From: Micromonospora sp. KC723
GTDB lineage: Bacteria; Actinomycetota; Actinomycetes; Mycobacteriales; Micromonosporaceae
Assembly: GCF_004348595.1 (NCBI RefSeq)
Contig: NZ_SMKD01000057.1
Span: 1 to 35,020 of the forward strand
DNA: 35,020 bases
Direction: 5' to 3'
The position numbers and the translations under genes were made by a program. The notes under the pieces are model-generated. The model was not told the origin of the DNA and did no database searches. It was given only the letters and a program-made list of their open reading frames with translations. Position 1 is the stretch's first letter; each line of letters begins with the position of its first letter. Below are positions 1-6,986 of the stretch, piece after piece.

Positions 1-1052
1 GCCCTGAGCAGGGCCGCGGGGCGGCCGGGGAGGTCGGGGGAGGCGCTCATCGGCGGCGTTCCGGTGCCGCTGCGGCGCGCCATGCCGGCGAAGAGGTCCT
101 TCAGGGCGGCGACCGCGTCGACCTTCGGCTGCCAGCCGAGTTCGGCCTCGGCGCGTTCGCTGGAGAGCAGCGGTACGTTCAGCGCCAACTCGACCCAACC
201 CGTGTCGACCGGTTGCAGCCGGGCCCGCCAGGTCAGCGCGGCGGCGGCCCGCAGCACCGGAGCGGCCACCGGAACCGTCCAGCCCCTGAAGTGCCGGGCC
301 ACCAGCTCCGGAGTCAGCACCGGGTCCGCGGCGACGTTGAACGCGCCACGCGCGTCACCCAGGATTGCCCTGGCGTACGCGTCGGCGACGTCGTCGGCGT
401 GCACCGCCTGCATGCGCAGCCGCCGGTTCGCGGGTACGACCGGGAGGCGCCCGAAGCGCAGCAGCCACACCGGGGCCAGCGGCCCGAGGAAGTACCGACT
501 GATCTCGGTGCCCGCGTCCCGCTGGAAGACCAGACCGGGGCGCAGCCGCACCACCCGCAGCGACGGATACGCGGCTTCCAGGGTGTCGAGCATCGCCTCC
601 ACCTCGGCCTTGTCCCGGCTGTACGACGACCCGGGCACCCCGGTCACCGGCCAGCGCTCGCTGACCGGGTGGTCCTTCGGGCCGGGCGCGTAGGCGCCGA
701 CCGACGAGGCGTACACCAGGGCGGGAACGCCGGCCCGGACGACGGCGGCACTCACCGCGCGGCTGCCGCCGACGTTGGTCCGGCGCAGGGCACGTTGGTC
801 GTGGCTGGGCTGGATCTGCCAGGCCAGGTGCACCACCGCGTCGGCCCCGGCGAAGACCGCCGCCAGCTTGCCGACCGCGTCCGGTGCCCCGATGTCGCAG
901 GCGTGCCACCGCATCCCGTCGTACGGCGCACCGGCGTCCGGGCCGGGCAGTCGCCGGGCGACGCCGACCAGTTCCCGCCCCGGCTCGCGGCGCAGCCGGC
1001 GCAGCAGCGCCGTCCCCACGTTGCCGGAGGCTCCCACGATCACGATCCGCAT
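1..1052 (-). CDS. NAD-dependent epimerase/dehydratase (SDR family), 3' end outside window
   Basis: The frame is open from an ATG at 1052 to the left edge, giving about 350 codons without a stop, so the gene continues outside the window. The N-terminus reads MRIVIVGASGNVGTALLRRL, a Rossmann beta-alpha-beta with the GxxGxxG NAD(P)-binding motif of extended short-chain dehydrogenases. Further in are VVHLAWQ, the YASS strand and SYSRDKAEVE, which carries the catalytic YxxxK. This is the NAD-dependent epimerase/dehydratase architecture, acting on a nucleotide sugar or similar cytoplasmic substrate. The substrate cannot be told from sequence. The next gene upstream (1096-1395) lies on the same strand 43 bp away, so the two may be co-transcribed. 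The family is secure; the exact reaction is unknown. Confidence 0.88.
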   Translation of the reverse strand, partial: MRIVIVGASGNVGTALLRRLRREPGRELVGVARRLPGPDAGAPYDGMRWHACDIGAPDAVGKLAAVFAGADAVVHLAWQIQPSHDQRALRRTNVGGSRAVSAAVVRAGVPALVYASSVGAYAPGPKDHPVSERWPVTGVPGSSYSRDKAEVEAMLDTLEAAYPSLRVVRLRPGLVFQRDAGTEISRYFLGPLAPVWLLRFGRLPVVPANRRLRMQAVHADDVADAYARAILGDARGAFNVAADPVLTPELVARHFRGWTVPVAAPVLRAAAALTWRARLQPVDTGWVELALNVPLLSSERAEAELGWQPKVDAVAALKDLFAGMARRSGTGTPPMSASPDLPGRPAALLR

Positions 1053-1095
1053 GGGGCTGCGGTACCCGCTGCGCCGGGCTCCAACCCCGGCCCCG

Positions 1096-1395
1096 TCAGG
1101 GCCGCGGCGCGTGGCGTACCCAGGTTTTCTCCTCCCTGCGGCGGCCCTCTGTGGCGGCCAGGCAGCGCGGGCAGACGAAGCCCACCGGGTCGGCCTCGGT
1201 GAGCTGGTCGGTGGCGGTGTACCCGAACCGCACGTGCGGGAAGCGGCGCAGCCGGGCGCGGCTGAGCTGGAGGCCGCAGACGGTCGAGTTCTGCCCGGGC
1301 CGCCAGGCGTGCACCTCGCCACCCGGCTCCCGTACGCCGTCCGGCCCGATCTCCTCGCTCGACGCCGCGACGGCCGGGATGCTGGTCATCCTCAT
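1096..1395 (-). CDS. small conserved actinobacterial protein of unknown function
   Basis: This encodes 99 residues starting at ATG 1395, with a purine-rich stretch (GGAAGGAACGGGG) just upstream. The central part, HAWRPGQNSTVCGLQLSRA followed by LRRFPHVRFGYTATD, and the later FVCPRCLAAT, look like a compact domain with three cysteines (one isolated, one CxxC pair). A small zinc site is possible but not shown. From memory, similar short proteins are common in Micromonospora and Streptomyces as hypothetical proteins. There is no signal peptide or membrane segment. It lies 43 bp upstream of the epimerase on the same strand. I do not recognise a function. Confidence 0.72.
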   Translation of the reverse strand: MRMTSIPAVAASSEEIGPDGVREPGGEVHAWRPGQNSTVCGLQLSRARLRRFPHVRFGYTATDQLTEADPVGFVCPRCLAATEGRRREEKTWVRHAPRP

Positions 1396-1575
1396 ACCCC
1401 GTTCCTTCCCCGTCCACGACCTGCCACGCCTACCGCGCCCCGCCAGGGCCGAGGCCGATCAGGGCGCGGCCAGGACAGCATGCCGCGCCGAGTTGGCCCG
1501 GCGCGTTGTTCTTGGCCAGGTCCACATTGATCTATGAATCTGCTGTGGTTCGCGGAAACAGGACGGGGAGCATGC

Positions 1576-1695
1576 ATGATCCAAGACAGGGGACTCTCAA
1601 GACGTCAGATCCTCCGGGTCGGTGCGGTCGCGGGATCCGCCGTTACCCTGATCGCCGCCTGTTCGGCGACGAGGAGATCGGCGAGCAGATGCTGA
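1576..1695 (+). pseudogene. 5' fragment of a Tat-exported lipoprotein
   Basis: From ATG 1576 the frame gives LSRRQILRVGAVAGSAVTLI then AACS: a twin-arginine motif, a hydrophobic core and a lipobox-like AAC, as in Tat-dependent lipoproteins. GGACGGGGAG lies a few bases upstream as a plausible ribosome site. The frame stops at 1693-1695 after 39 codons, so no mature protein remains. Immediately downstream another frame leads into an integrase relic. I read this as the surviving start of a lipoprotein gene cut by an old integration or deletion. A chance ORF is possible, but a Tat motif plus lipobox is unlikely by accident. Confidence 0.45.
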
Positions 1696-1759
1696 CCGCG
1701 TCGCATCCGGGCGCGGTCAGAGTCCTGGGCCGGCAGTTACGCCGCTTCGGCCAGGCAAT

Positions 1760-2237
1760 GTGGGACGCCTCAACGCGGGGGAGCGGACCATCGACCGGCG
1801 GCTCCAGCGGGCCGGTGCCGAGTTGCTGCACCGGGAGACGAAGACGGCCGCCTCGGACGCCACCCTGCCGCCTCCGGACATCTGCACCGTGGCGCTGGAC
1901 GGCCGCCGCGCCGCACAGGCCGCCGCCCGGGACGCCGCCGGCCCGGCCTGGCAGCCTTCGGACCTCATCTTCACCACCCGCTACGGCCGGTCGAGCCACA
2001 CAACGTCAACCGCTTCTGGGACCGGCGTGCGACTTGGCCGGCGTCCGGCGGATCACCGTCCGGGACGCCCAGCGGACCTGCGCCTCGCTCCTGGCCGACC
2101 TGGACGTCCACCCCCGGGTGGCGACGCGGATCCTCCGGCACGCTCAGTTCACCATCACCATGGAGATCTACACGGTGGTGTCCTCGGCGGCCACCCTCGA
2201 CGCGCTCAAGCGACTTGGCCAGACACTCGACCGATGA
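1760..2237 (+). pseudogene. tyrosine integrase relic (catalytic-domain fragment, frameshifted)
   Basis: One frame (from 1760) reads like the catalytic-domain middle of actinomycete integrases: RRLQRAGAELLHRETKTAAS, then LPPPDICTVAL and SDLIFTTRYGR. The text then moves to a second frame (EPHNVNRFWDRR near 1993) and a third, giving DLAGVRRITVRDAQRTCASL, VHPRVATRILRHAQFTITME and IYTVV up to the stop at 2237. At least two frameshifts are needed. The conserved HDLRHT box has become RDAQRT, losing the catalytic His and Arg, although the second His and the Tyr region (LRH...EIYT) remain. It points rightwards, as the intact integrase at 15149 does, and a degenerate tRNA-Lys copy lies 0.7 kb downstream, so it probably belonged to an earlier element at the same site. 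Confidence 0.72.
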
Positions 2238-2267
2238 CCGCCGCGCTGCTGGTTCCAGTCCAGTCCG

Positions 2268-2525
2268 CTACCGGTCGACGTAGTGGTACCGGCAGGCGAT
2301 GATCTCGACGTCGTCCTTGCTGATCCGATACACCAACCGGTGTTCGCGATCGATTCGGCGGGACCAGAAGCCGGACAGCTCTCCCCGAAGAGGTTCCGGC
2401 TTGCCGATGCCCTCGTATCCGTTGCGCATCACGTCCGCGATGAGATCGTTGATGCGCTTGACCAGCTTCCGGTCTGTGTGGCTGAGGTACTGGCTCCATG
2501 CCGTCGCGGTGAAGACCAGCCTCAC
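2268..2525 (-). CDS. yoeB: Txe/YoeB family toxin (ribosome-dependent mRNA interferase)
   Basis: This encodes 85 residues. The fold-defining features of the YoeB/Txe family are visible: the start MRLVFTATAWSQYL, the central KRINDLIADVMRNGYEGIGK, the PEPLRGELSGFWSRRID segment, and the C-terminal EHRLVYRI...DVEIIACRYHY. The glutamate, arginine, histidine and tyrosine positions of the RelE/YoeB active site are all represented (E in PEPLRG, REHRLVY, RYHY). YoeB toxins cleave mRNA at the ribosomal A site when released from antitoxin. The start overlaps the antitoxin stop by four bases (ATGA), so the pair is translationally coupled. The gene is intact despite lying among relics, as expected for an addiction module. 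Confidence 0.92.
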   Translation of the reverse strand: MRLVFTATAWSQYLSHTDRKLVKRINDLIADVMRNGYEGIGKPEPLRGELSGFWSRRIDREHRLVYRISKDDVEIIACRYHYVDR

Positions 2526-2797
2526 GCGACGTCCCGCACCGTGGCCGGGTCGATCAGATCCCGCTGGGCCGCATCACCCTCTTCCAGCTCCGCCATCGAC
2601 CGGCGCAGTGCGGCGGCGTTGCTCGGATTGCGGAGGAGGTACTCGGTCTCCTTCATCGACTCGTACTCCGCAAGCGGCACGATCACCACTGGGTCGTGGC
2701 CGGATCGGGTCACCACCACTTCCTCCGCGTCGTTGATGACGCTGTCGAGTTCGGCGGCCAGGTTCTGCCGTAGCTGGGTGAAGTTCACGGTCCGCAT
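2522..2797 (-). CDS. yefM: YefM/Phd family antitoxin
   Basis: This encodes 91 residues from ATG 2797, chosen because GGAGGTGACC lies just upstream and because the family starts with MRTVNFTQLRQNLAAELDSV. A longer frame reaches 2860 but lacks family similarity. The N-terminal half is the Phd/YefM dimerisation and DNA-binding fold (VVVTRSGHDPVVIVPLAEYE), and the C-terminal tail is the acidic flexible part that wraps the toxin. It neutralises the YoeB-type toxin encoded immediately downstream and represses the shared promoter. A palindrome 18 bases upstream of the start is the probable operator. Confidence 0.92.
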   Translation of the reverse strand: MRTVNFTQLRQNLAAELDSVINDAEEVVVTRSGHDPVVIVPLAEYESMKETEYLLRNPSNAAALRRSMAELEEGDAAQRDLIDPATVRDVA

Positions 2798-2815
2798 GGT
2801 CACCTCCGGCGATGG

Positions 2816-2831
2816 GTACAGAAAACTGTAC
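2816..2831. promoter_or_regulatory. palindromic operator of the yefM-yoeB pair
   Basis: GTACAG-AAAA-CTGTAC is a perfect 6-bp inverted repeat with a 4-bp spacer, 18 bp upstream of the antitoxin start. The E. coli YefM operator has a TGTACA core; the arms here contain related TACAG/CTGTA sequence. It is a natural autoregulatory site for the antitoxin-toxin complex. Binding is inferred, not shown. Confidence 0.6.
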
Positions 2832-2947
2832 CTCAGGTGGGCCTGCGGCGGCATGCACATGCGTCGCCGGTTACTGCTGGACTTCCCTGCTGTACGGCCG
2901 GATCACACGGCAACAGTACCCGCAAAGGGCTGCTGACCTGCGGAAAA

Positions 2948-2994
2948 GTGGGCCGCCAGGGGCTCGAACCCTCAACCTGGGATCATAAAAGTTA
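2948..2994 (-). repeat. degenerate copy of the tRNA-Lys 3' half (old attachment site)
   Basis: This stretch aligns with the 3' part of the tRNA-Lys gene at 16452-16523: GTGGGCCGCC, then CTCGAACCC, AACCT, GGAT and TAAAAGT occur in the same order and orientation, with scattered substitutions and a small insertion. The 5' half of a tRNA is missing and one T-stem pair is broken, so it is not a working tRNA. It is best read as a decayed att site from an earlier element at this tRNA. The rest of 2832-3325 holds no convincing gene. Confidence 0.6.
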
Positions 2995-3325
2995 GCAGAA
3001 CAGGGCAAAGACACTTCAAGGGTTTCACAGTTCTCTGCGGTCCGGATTCCAGGCGCGTCGTCTGGCCGCGTTTGTGCTGGTCTGCCCCGCGCCTATCGAA
3101 AGTGATGCTGCGGCGTGTGGCCAGCAGAGGTGCGAATCCAGGAGTCATGCGGTGAATCCGTCCGGCACCGGAACATCCGAGCACCCGAGGAGGCCCCCGG
3201 CCCCGGGTGCTGCCCTACTCGTATGCCGCTTCCGCCATGACCGTCCCTCCCTCCCCCGTCAGGCGTGCGTCTGTTGTGGACCGGAACTCGCGACTCGACA
3301 GCGTGGTGATAGCAATGTCCACCCG

Positions 3326-4222
3326 TCAGCCGTCGCCATCTGCCCCTCCGTCCCCACCCGCGTCCATCGCATACACCGCGAACGATGCGTTCACGTCGGC
3401 GAAGGCGTCGCGCTTCGGCCGGATGTTCCACCGTGAGTCGGTAATTCCCGATGCGAGATTGCGGCGCAGCCCGTCGTCACTGATTGCCGCCAAGCCGCCG
3501 AGCGCGACCCGAGGAGCCTCACCCGCACGCGCCGGTAGGCCGTCACCAAGCTGCCTCAGCACCTCGCGTCCCAGGGTCGTGGTGGGGTCGGGTCCGGTGT
3601 AACCGTGCTTGCGTACGTAGATGGCTGCGGCAGGAATCATGGCCATGAAACCGAGGAAGATCGCGAGCCCGAGGCCGAGAGACGACTCCAGTTCCTGGAA
3701 CTCCCGGTAGGTCCGGGCCGTGCTCAACCTGCCGATGAGGAAGACCAGGACACCGGCCCCCATCGGGGCGGCAACCGTCATCGCTTCCCACTTCCGGCGT
3801 CGCGGGCTAACGATCAGCCGGTCGACGGCGGCCCGGTCCAGCGCCCCCCGTAGGCCCGCCACCGGGGCCCGGTCCCGGACAGCGGCAAGGCCGCGCTCGC
3901 CGACGTCACGGACCGCTTCGAGCAGCCGAAGCCCGTCGTCGCGATATGATGCCTCGGCCAGGCGCGCCTCGCCGGCCGGGGTCAGGCCGAGCCGCCCCAG
4001 ATCGGCCCGGACCAGTCCGTCATCGATCATCCGGACCACGCCGACATCGATGCCTCGGACGATCCCGCCACTCAGGACCGCGACGTCCACGTCATTGCCA
4101 TAGCCTGCGACCAGCGAACGAGCAGCCTCGGGACGCGGCCGCCAATCACGGACAACGATCGCCACCGATGTGACCAGCCCACCGCCGACCACCAGCCCGT
4201 AGAGGACCCACCAGACGGTCAT
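3326..4222 (-). CDS. TIGR04222-type membrane protein
   Basis: The start at ATG 4222 is chosen because AGGAGGCACG precedes it; an in-frame ATG eight codons upstream lacks a ribosome site. The 298-residue protein starts MTVWWVLYGLVVGGGLVTSV, an N-terminal membrane helix. A cytoplasmic block follows, DVAVLSGGIVRGIDVGVVRM then DDGLVRADLGRLGLTPAG, typical of the TIGR04222 family (actinobacterial membrane proteins of unknown role). Two more hydrophobic segments lie near residues 155-170 and 190-210. The C-terminal tail, rich in Gly and Asp, is probably disordered. It is the only complete gene between the two leftmost tRNA copies. Function unknown. Confidence 0.8.
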   Translation of the reverse strand: MTVWWVLYGLVVGGGLVTSVAIVVRDWRPRPEAARSLVAGYGNDVDVAVLSGGIVRGIDVGVVRMIDDGLVRADLGRLGLTPAGEARLAEASYRDDGLRLLEAVRDVGERGLAAVRDRAPVAGLRGALDRAAVDRLIVSPRRRKWEAMTVAAPMGAGVLVFLIGRLSTARTYREFQELESSLGLGLAIFLGFMAMIPAAAIYVRKHGYTGPDPTTTLGREVLRQLGDGLPARAGEAPRVALGGLAAISDDGLRRNLASGITDSRWNIRPKRDAFADVNASFAVYAMDAGGDGGADGDG

Positions 4223-4279
4223 TCGTGCCTCCTGCGGCGCCCGCACTCGTTCGAACCGTACCGGCCCTTCGCAATCGAC

Positions 4280-4600
4280 TCACGCCGATGGGGTTACGCG
4301 AGTGTACGAGGCGTCCGACCAGAAGGTCGAGTTGCACTCGAACGAGTCGATCCACAGCTCGAACCCGATGTACCGCAGGTCGTAGCCGGGGAAGTTGTGG
4401 GGACTCGAACGACGGGCTCAGCCCTCCGGCGACACCCGGCGGGCGCAGAAGGTCGCGTCCTGGCCGAATAGGTCGCGGTTGTCGTTGGGCGCCGACCTGG
4501 ATCCGGAAGTTGGTGCGGCGAAGGTAGCCGTTTGGCGTTGACCGCCACGAACGAGTAGCAGCTCGTGTCGGCCAGGCCCGGCACCACCGACGCCGTCCTC
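4280..4600 (-). pseudogene. AbfB (CBM42-like) domain protein relic, frameshifted
   Basis: Reading the minus strand across frames restores one domain: GLADTSCYSFVAVN, then GYLRRTNFRI, then NDNRDLFGQDATFC, then SFESP, then HNFPGYDLRYIGFELWIDSF and ECNSTFWSDAS, with a stop at 4280-4282. This is the pattern of alpha-L-arabinofuranosidase B (AbfB) sugar-binding domains, including the SFESxNFPGYxLR and DATFC signatures. At least three frame changes are needed, so the gene is dead. Only the domain is left; no catalytic module is visible. Its right boundary meets a VOC relic on the opposite strand, so a rearrangement joined the two. Confidence 0.65.
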
Positions 4601-4623
4601 GCCTACCATTCAGCGAATCGATC

Positions 4624-4848
4624 TTGGCGTTCGTCGCCGAGGGCACGGTGGTGAAGAACCGCGTACACCTCGATCTGCAACCTCAGGATCGCACCCGAGA
4701 TGAGGAGGTCGACCGGCTGATCGGGATCGGCGCGAAGCTCTTCGAGGACCACCGCCGGCCGGACGGCACCGGCTGGGTCACGCTCGCGGACCCGGAAGGC
4801 AACGAGTTCTGCGTGGAACGCGGCGTCGCCGAACGAGCCGCCACGTAG
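4624..4848 (+). pseudogene. C-terminal fragment of a VOC/glyoxalase-family protein
   Basis: This open frame ends in a recognisable half of a vicinal-oxygen-chelate protein: VKNRVHLDLQPQDRTRDEEV, then GIGAKLFEDHRRPDGTGW, VTLADPEGNEFCVER. The HLDL and DPEGNEFCV motifs are those of the C-terminal betaalphabetabetabeta module of glyoxalase-like proteins from actinomycetes. The N-terminal module is missing, and the sequence before codon 9 or so does not look like the family. It is probably a 5'-truncated relic, although it could still be translated. It abuts the AbfB relic on the other strand. Confidence 0.6.
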
Positions 4849-5262
4849 CACCGCATGGGGGCGGTCCGCGCCGGACCACCCCCATACCTGGAAGTTGCCG
4901 CACCTGCCCTCCTTGCGAAGACCTCCGACCGGCACCGCCGCGAGCAGACGGCGCTCCTCGGACAGGCATCACGACTTTGCTGGGGGCCCTGGGGTTGCGG
5001 GCGACGAGTCAGCTCACCGCGCGGTGGCATGCGCTGCGGTCGACGGCGAACCTGAGCAGCTTCGGCCGCAGGCCACCGACGGCCGGTCCCCGCGGCGGTG
5101 CGACGCGCGGGGACCGGACCCGGCCGTACCTCTCGGGCCTCATGCCCGCCTGTGCTGGGCTCGTACCCCTTACGTTTCGAGCTGGTCGAAGAATAAGGTT
5201 CCACCACGCCGCCCAACCCCGCTGCCTCGCGTCCCGACGACGGCACGCTAATCTGCCGCCGA
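4849..5262. other. intergenic stretch, nothing recognised
   Basis: About 410 bases between two relics. Short frames exist on both strands, but none has a ribosome site, a domain or consistent codon bias. It probably contains decayed coding sequence that can no longer be recognised. Confidence 0.5.
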
Positions 5263-5790
5263 TGGTGCGTCACGTTGAGTATCTGGCCAGGCGACACTCG
5301 ACGGGCGGTCCTGCCGGTGAGCGGGATTGTCGGATCGCATCCACATGTTGCGATGCTCTGCGCGACCGTGGCGCCTTTGCCGCGACAGGTGTCAGGGGCG
5401 CCTACAGCGACATCCTGCCCGCTGACGCCCTACGCGATGCCACGACCTCGATCTACGCCGAGATCGGCATCATCTCGGCTGGCTGGAACTGGATCGGGCC
5501 CTGACGACGGCAGAGCTGAAGCAGGCGGGCGACCTCATCGGCGAATGGGCGACGCAGGACCGCGCGCTGTCCGAGGCCATCGAGACGTTCGGACCCCCGT
5601 CGCTGTGGATCGGCGGAACCAACCCGTACTGGCCCAAGACCCCTTGCCCACACCACTGCCGACCGTGGCGACGACCTGATCTGCTTCCACCTGTGGAACG
5701 CGTTCGCCAACGCGGCACCCGACACTAGGATGCAGGGCGTCCATCCCGAACCGGTCGTGCTCGCCGCGCGCCACCGGCCGGGCAACTTTC
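5263..5790 (+). pseudogene. frameshifted relic of an unknown protein
   Basis: Three successive plus-strand frames join into one plausible protein of about 175 residues. The first runs from MVRHVEYLARRHSTGG to SIYAEIGIIS; the second is LELDRALTTAELKQAGDLIG followed by WATQDRALSEAIETFGPP and SLWIGGTNPYWPKT; the third is TLAHTTADRGDDLICFHLWN then AFANAAP. The breaks fall near 5490 and 5640. The joined sequence keeps amphipathic helices and actinomycete codon bias, which supports a formerly real gene. I do not recognise the family. Confidence 0.45.
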
Positions 5791-6081
5791 CGACTCGTTC
5801 TCCTCACGCCCGGGGGCCTGCGCCGCAGGCCCACCAGCGACCAGCGCAGCCCGCTCAGATCAACCATCAGGCGCCCACGCTGTCGCTGCCAAGTTCGTCG
5901 GCACGCGTCACCGTGCGGGCACGACCGCGCCCCGAACCAGCGGCGGCACGCGAGATGGCCTGGCACATCCCCCGGGCTGGGTGCTCGGTGGGTGCTCGCC
6001 CACGAAAGCCCAAAATCCGACAAATGCGCGCGCCAGGAGCCGAGCAGAATATTGAGCTCAGTCAATTTTCCCTGTTCAGAG

Positions 6082-6109
6082 GTGGGCCGCCTGGGACTCG
6101 AACCCAGAA
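6082..6109 (-). repeat. attachment-site copy: 28 bp identical to the tRNA-Lys 3' end (left end of AICE)
   Basis: Positions 6082-6109 are identical to 16451-16478, the acceptor and T-arm part of the tRNA-Lys(TTT) gene, in the same orientation. Similarity stops after GAA, so this is a direct repeat and not a tRNA. Integrases of AICEs use tRNA 3' ends as attB, and the integrase at 15149 sits next to the intact tRNA. This copy therefore marks the far end of the integrated element, about 10.4 kb long. The surroundings (5790-6260) hold no gene, only this site and the repeats at 6216-6233. Confidence 0.78.
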
Positions 6110-6215
6110 TCCCGCAGGCCGCCGATAGATCGTCCCGAATCGGGCAGATCTGGCCCCTGACCAGGGCGGGAACCCTCATTGCCTCTCGGCGTTTTACAGG
6201 CCTTTCCGGGCTCAG

Positions 6216-6233
6216 TTGTGCCGGATCTGTGCC
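6216..6233 (+). repeat. paired direct repeats, putative integrase arm-type sites (left)
   Basis: TTGTGCC and CTGTGCC lie 11 bp apart, followed by GATGATCTT. The same arrangement occurs at 16389-16406 next to the right attachment site. Over 34 positions (6210-6243 against 16383-16416) 26 bases match. An 11-bp period puts both copies on one face of the helix, as expected for integrase or Xis arm sites. Confidence 0.5.
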
Positions 6234-6260
6234 CGATGATCTTGCGCCGGGCATCGATGG

Positions 6261-6518
6261 CTATTCGCTCTCTGACTTGACGAACGTCCCGCGTTGCGGC
6301 ACCACGAACAGCACGCCCTGATCCACCAGCACGGCGATCGCACGTCGCACGGTCGCGCGAGCAAGTCCGTATTCCTGGACCAGCTGAGACTCGGACGGGA
6401 TGGCCCGGTTGGGCTGCCAGTCACCGCGACGAATCCGGGCCGCCAAGATGCCGGCCAGTTGGCGATAGGGCGGCAGCGGCGCGCCGTGGTCGATGCCGGC
6501 GTCCGGGTCAGGCTCCAT
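6261..6518 (-). CDS. small GntR-family regulator (DNA-binding domain only)
   Basis: This encodes 85 residues and covers only the winged helix of the GntR family: PPYRQLAGILAARIRRGDW, IPSESQLVQEYGLARATVRR, AIAVLVDQGVLFVVPQRGTF. No effector-binding domain follows; the protein ends six residues after the wing. Short GntR proteins are standard AICE regulators (compare KorSA of pSAM2), where they control transfer and maintenance genes. It sits next to the left attachment site and is divergent from the gene at 6722. Two palindromes upstream (6571-6594) are candidate operators. The effector, if any, is unknown. Confidence 0.88.
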   Translation of the reverse strand: MEPDPDAGIDHGAPLPPYRQLAGILAARIRRGDWQPNRAIPSESQLVQEYGLARATVRRAIAVLVDQGVLFVVPQRGTFVKSESE

Positions 6519-6570
6519 GAACCTGACGCTAGAAGTCTCGACACGAGCCGCTTCGACCTTCTACGTACCT

Positions 6571-6594
6571 AGACGTCTGTAGACCAAGCTTGGT
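6571..6594. promoter_or_regulatory. two palindromes in the GntR divergent promoter region
   Basis: AGACGTCT (6571-6578) and the 12-bp perfect palindrome ACCAAGCTTGGT (6583-6594) lie close together, 53 to 76 bp upstream of the gntR start. GTACC to the left and GGTAC to the right extend the symmetry. They are candidate operators for GntR autoregulation and for the divergent gene at 6722. Confidence 0.45.
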
Positions 6595-6657
6595 ACGGTG
6601 CGGCCAACCCGCTGTGCCGGTCGTAGAGAACCCGAACTCGCCCCGGTGCGGCGGTAC

Positions 6658-6696
6658 CCCTGCCCGGCTGAGCTCCTCCAGCTCGGCCGGGCAGGG
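6658..6696 (+). promoter_or_regulatory. strong stem-loop in the leader of the 6722 gene
   Basis: CCCTGCCCGGC (6658-6668) pairs perfectly with GCCGGGCAGGG (6686-6696), and inside it GAGCT pairs with AGCTC around a CCTCC loop. The structure ends 8 bases before the GAGGAG ribosome site of the gene at 6722. There is no run of T after it. It could attenuate transcription, or control ribosome access, since the CCTCC loop is complementary to GGAGG-type sequence. Confidence 0.5.
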
Positions 6697-6721
6697 CTCA
6701 CCGGCGAGGAGATACGGCACC

Positions 6722-6961
6722 ATGACCGAAGTCCAGCCCCCGGCCCCTGGCCAGGAGTTCTGGATCACCCGTGAAGCCTCGGTGCAGTTCGTAGACCAAT
6801 GCTTCCTGTTTCGAGTGATCTCGGTGTGCCCAAAGCCCACCTACCAGGGTTGGGCCTGGCTGACCGGATACGTGCTGGACAGCCGGGGCATCGCGGTGGA
6901 CAAGCGAGAGATCTACGTGCGGCTGGTCGGTCTTCGCCCAGCTCAATGCCTCGTCCGGTAG
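6722..6961 (+). CDS. small AICE-associated protein of unknown function
   Basis: This encodes 79 residues from ATG 6722, chosen for the GAGGAG site 8 bases upstream. The core, FLFRVISVCPKPTYQGWAWL followed by TGYVLDSRGIAVDKREIYV, resembles short actinomycete proteins of the type FRVIRV..PTYDGWVWLDGY, often found near regulators and on integrative elements. It probably forms a small beta-rich fold. There are no catalytic motifs, signal peptide or membrane segments. It is divergent from gntR, convergent with the gene at 6987, and preceded by a strong leader hairpin. No function is known to me. Confidence 0.65.
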   Translation: MTEVQPPAPGQEFWITREASVQFVDQCFLFRVISVCPKPTYQGWAWLTGYVLDSRGIAVDKREIYVRLVGLRPAQCLVR

Positions 6962-6986
6962 CGAGCGGGATCACGTCCTGGACGCC

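Noticed and set aside
2948..2994. Possible second tRNA gene
   Set aside because: Only the 3' half is present and a T-stem pair is broken; treated as an attachment-site relic.
6082..6109. Possible tRNA gene
   Set aside because: Identity stops after the T arm; no anticodon or D arm follows.
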